A stretch of 7,680 bases of DNA, from the NCBI GenBank assembly GCA_031255115.1, contig JAIRTD010000079.1, positions 1-7,680 on the forward strand, given 5' to 3'. The stretch comes from Spirochaetaceae bacterium (GTDB lineage: Bacteria > Spirochaetota > Spirochaetia > Treponematales > Breznakiellaceae). The notes below the pieces were generated by a model. That model did no database searches and was not told the origin of the DNA. It saw only the letters and a program-made list of their open reading frames with translations. This document shows positions 6,182 to 7,680 of the stretch, piece after piece (the first letter of the stretch is position 1; the number at the start of each line of letters is the position of its first letter). Both the position numbers and the translations under genes were made by a program.

Positions 6182-7282
6182 CGTTACCGCTATGTAAAGC
6201 AGGCTAACGGAAAAACCGTCAAGACGGCGACCGTGTACACCGCCGACGAACACCGCATCAAACCCGAAAGCGTTGACAAGGACGCGGTGTATATAATCAG
6301 CCGCCTCCAGGCCCAGGGCCACGAAAGCTATATAGTCGGCGGCGCGGTGCGGGACCTCATGGCAGGAAAGCTCCCCAAGGATTTTGACATAGTTACCGAC
6401 GCCAACCCTTCAAAAATAAAAAAACTGTTCCGTAATTCCCGCATCATAGGCCGGCGCTTCCGCCTGGTCCATGTATATTTCGGCCCGAAAATGTTTGAGG
6501 TCTCCACCTTCCGTTCGCTCAAGGACGGCCCGACAAGCAATACCTACGGCACCATAGAAGAAGACGTACTGCGCAGGGATTTTACCGTCAACGCCTTTTT
6601 TTACGATCCGCTCAAGCAGTTGGTGCTTGATTATGTGGGCGGGATGAAGGATGTCAGGGCAAAACGCATAAGGCCCATCATTCCCCTGGACCTGATTTTT
6701 AAGGATGATCCGGTGCGCATGGTCAGGGCGGCAAAATACGGCGTTTCTACCGGCTATGCCCTGCCCTTCTTTCTCCGCTGGAAAATAAAAAAAGAAGCGC
6801 CGCTCCTTAAAACCGTGTCTCCCTCACGGCTTACCGAAGAAATCAACAAGATCATCAATTCGTCCTATGCCGCGGGCATCGTCAGAAAACTCGACAGCCT
6901 GGGCCTGTACGGATATTTGCAGCCTAACGCCGTCGAATTGTTCAAAATCAAACCGCTTTTTAAGGAACAGTACCTAAAGAGCCTTGATGCCCATAACGGC
7001 GGTTCAGAACGCCTTCCCGGAGAAGCCCTCTCCTCTCTTATACGGGACTATCTCGAAGTTTCCCTTGACTGGGAAAACGCCGGCCCCGAATCCTTTAAGG
7101 ATGCCCTCCTCGCCGCCAGGAGTTTTGTGCTGCCCATAAATCCTCCGAGAGTCGAGATAGAACTGGCGGTGCGCCTCATCTTTCGGGAACACGGCATCAC
7201 CGTGCGCAAATACCGGCTCCTCAGCGAGGGCGAAGGAAAGCGCAGGCGCAGGGCTCCGGCGCGGAACAAGACGCCCGAATAG
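6179..7282 (+). CDS. pcnB: Poly(A) polymerase (polynucleotide adenylyltransferase), class II nucleotidyltransferase
   Basis: A 367-residue cytoplasmic enzyme expected to add A residues to RNA 3' ends, which in bacteria usually promotes decay. The nucleotidyltransferase head shows YIVGGAVRDL (51-60) and catalytic DFD with D68 and D70 in PKDFDIVTDA. IIGRRFRLVHV (89-99) matches the published signature separating bacterial poly(A) polymerases from CCA-adding enzymes (two aliphatics, G, two basic residues, F, x, aliphatic, x, H). EEDVLRRDFTVNAFFYD (127-143) and DDPVRMVRAAKY (176-187) complete the family motifs. The C-terminal part is shorter than in E. coli (about 465 residues) and ends in a basic tail (GKRRRRAPARNK) that may bind RNA. 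The start is GTG. The N-terminal RYRYVKQANGK...YTADEH segment looks typical of spirochaetal versions, from memory. It is probably cotranscribed with the hydrolase. A CCA-adding role is less likely but not excluded. Confidence 0.94.
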   Translation: MRYRYVKQANGKTVKTATVYTADEHRIKPESVDKDAVYIISRLQAQGHESYIVGGAVRDLMAGKLPKDFDIVTDANPSKIKKLFRNSRIIGRRFRLVHVYFGPKMFEVSTFRSLKDGPTSNTYGTIEEDVLRRDFTVNAFFYDPLKQLVLDYVGGMKDVRAKRIRPIIPLDLIFKDDPVRMVRAAKYGVSTGYALPFFLRWKIKKEAPLLKTVSPSRLTEEINKIINSSYAAGIVRKLDSLGLYGYLQPNAVELFKIKPLFKEQYLKSLDAHNGGSERLPGEALSSLIRDYLEVSLDWENAGPESFKDALLAARSFVLPINPPRVEIELAVRLIFREHGITVRKYRLLSEGEGKRRRRAPARNKTPE

Positions 7283-7292
7283 AATGAAGAAC

Positions 7293-7324
7293 CCCGCTTG
7301 CGAATCAACAACCCCGCAAGCGGG
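7293..7324. terminator. 10-bp inverted repeat between convergent genes, possible bidirectional terminator
   Basis: CCCGCTTGCG (7293-7302) pairs perfectly with CGCAAGCGGG (7315-7324) across a 12-base loop, 10 bases after the pcnB stop. The T-tract is poor on the plus strand (CTTTGG) and on the minus strand (GTTCTTC), so intrinsic termination may be weak. Its place between two converging genes fits transcript-end formation or protection. The right arm lies in CCCGCAAGCGGG (7313-7324), itself an inverted repeat, so an alternative small hairpin exists. Confidence 0.5.
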
Positions 7325-7347
7325 CTTTGGCATGGACTCTCCGCAAC

Positions 7348-7390
7348 GAATCAGGAAGAAGCTGTTCTCATAAAGTATTTGAATCAGGAA
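7348..7390. repeat. Short direct repeat at the 3' end of the beta-helix-like gene
   Basis: GAATCAGGAA occurs at 7348-7357 and 7381-7390, 33 bases apart. The second copy includes the stop codon of the minus-strand gene. No other function is visible in 7325-7383. Confidence 0.4.
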
Positions 7391-7680
7391 CTTGAAAGTT
7401 TTCCGTTTTTATCCACATGGTAGTCGCGTCCGTTAGGCGTTACGGCGAATCTGGAAAAAAGCGATGAATCTGTCGTGCCATTTAATTCAACAAGCCTGGG
7501 CGCGCCGGTATAGACCTGCGGCGTTATGGTCGCTACGGGATAGGGCCGGCTAAGCTGCCCTGTAACGACGATGCATCTTCCCTTGGCAAGTTTTACGGTG
7601 CTGTCTATCAGGGCGTTTTCCCGTATAAAGAAATTGCCCTTGTCCAAAACAGTTACCCCGCCGCCGCCATTCTGGACGCC
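7384..7680 (-). CDS. C-terminal end of a beta-helix-like, glycine-rich surface protein (5' end outside window)
   Basis: The minus-strand frame is open from the right edge to the TGA at 7386-7384, giving 98 visible residues. It reads in-frame from GVQNGGGGVTV through LDKGNFFIRENALID, VKLAKGRCIVVTGQL and YPVATITPQVYTGAPRL to a short tail ending YHVDKNGKLSSS. The pattern is a GGGV turn, then a phrase like 'NFFIRENA', then 'V.LA.G..I.VTG.L....PVATITP..Y'. I associate this with the last turns and end cap of large repetitive right-handed beta-helix surface proteins, common in gut treponemes. This is from memory, not a search. A TTG at 7647 could be read as a start, but the frame continues upstream with no stop and no ribosome site is seen, so it is treated as partial. 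It converges with pcnB. It might instead be a degenerate remnant. Confidence 0.72.
   Translation of the reverse strand, partial: GVQNGGGGVTVLDKGNFFIRENALIDSTVKLAKGRCIVVTGQLSRPYPVATITPQVYTGAPRLVELNGTTDSSLFSRFAVTPNGRDYHVDKNGKLSSS

Noticed and set aside
1..7680. A new defence, CRISPR or mobile system
   Set aside because: All sizeable frames are accounted for by recognisable or envelope-type genes. There are no spaced repeats of array type, no transposase, integrase or nuclease motifs, and no attachment-site duplication.

Overview
The window looks like chromosomal DNA of a spirochaete, most likely Treponema or a close relative. Three observations point that way. One gene encodes a protein of the P83/100 antigen family, which is essentially spirochaetal. 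The poly(A) polymerase and RumA/RlmD-type methyltransferase read like treponemal versions. Three secreted proteins share the N-terminal ending LFAQ at the presumed signal-peptide cleavage site. The DNA is moderately GC-rich (about 55% in the first line, with abundant GGC, GCC and CCG codons), which would suit a gut or termite-associated treponeme better than T. pallidum. That last step is inference. I see no IS element, phage gene, tRNA, rRNA or CRISPR array.

Left part (1-5167), all minus strand. Reading in the direction of transcription, from right to left, there is a 23S rRNA uracil-5 methyltransferase (4010-5167). It is joined by an ATGA stop/start overlap to a secreted beta-propeller plus HEAT-repeat protein (2283-4013). 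A 143-base AT-rich gap with a possible promoter follows, then the P83/100-like coiled-coil protein (580-2139). After a 34-base gap comes a secreted, probably beta-barrel protein that runs off the left edge (1-545). Three consecutive exported proteins suggest a cell-envelope cluster.

Middle (5168-5226): a 59-base divergent promoter region. The plus-strand promoter is a good sigma-70 match whose predicted start falls on the A of the ATG. The minus-strand extended -10 sits so close to its gene that only a few bases of leader would remain. Both genes may therefore be leaderless or nearly so.

Right part (5227-7282), plus strand: a monoacylglycerol-lipase-like alpha/beta hydrolase (5227-6171), then after 7 bases pcnB, poly(A) polymerase (6179-7282), probably cotranscribed. 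A 10-bp inverted repeat (7293-7324) lies between pcnB and a convergent minus-strand gene. That gene, cut by the right edge, encodes the C-terminus of a glycine-rich, beta-helix-like surface protein (7384-7680).

Most genes are ordinary housekeeping or envelope genes of a treponeme, and I did not find a convincing new defence or mobile system. The points most worth a second look are the compact leaderless-type divergent promoter, the translational coupling of an rRNA methyltransferase to an exported propeller/HEAT protein, the internal duplication in the P83/100 coiled coil, and the truncated beta-helix surface protein.
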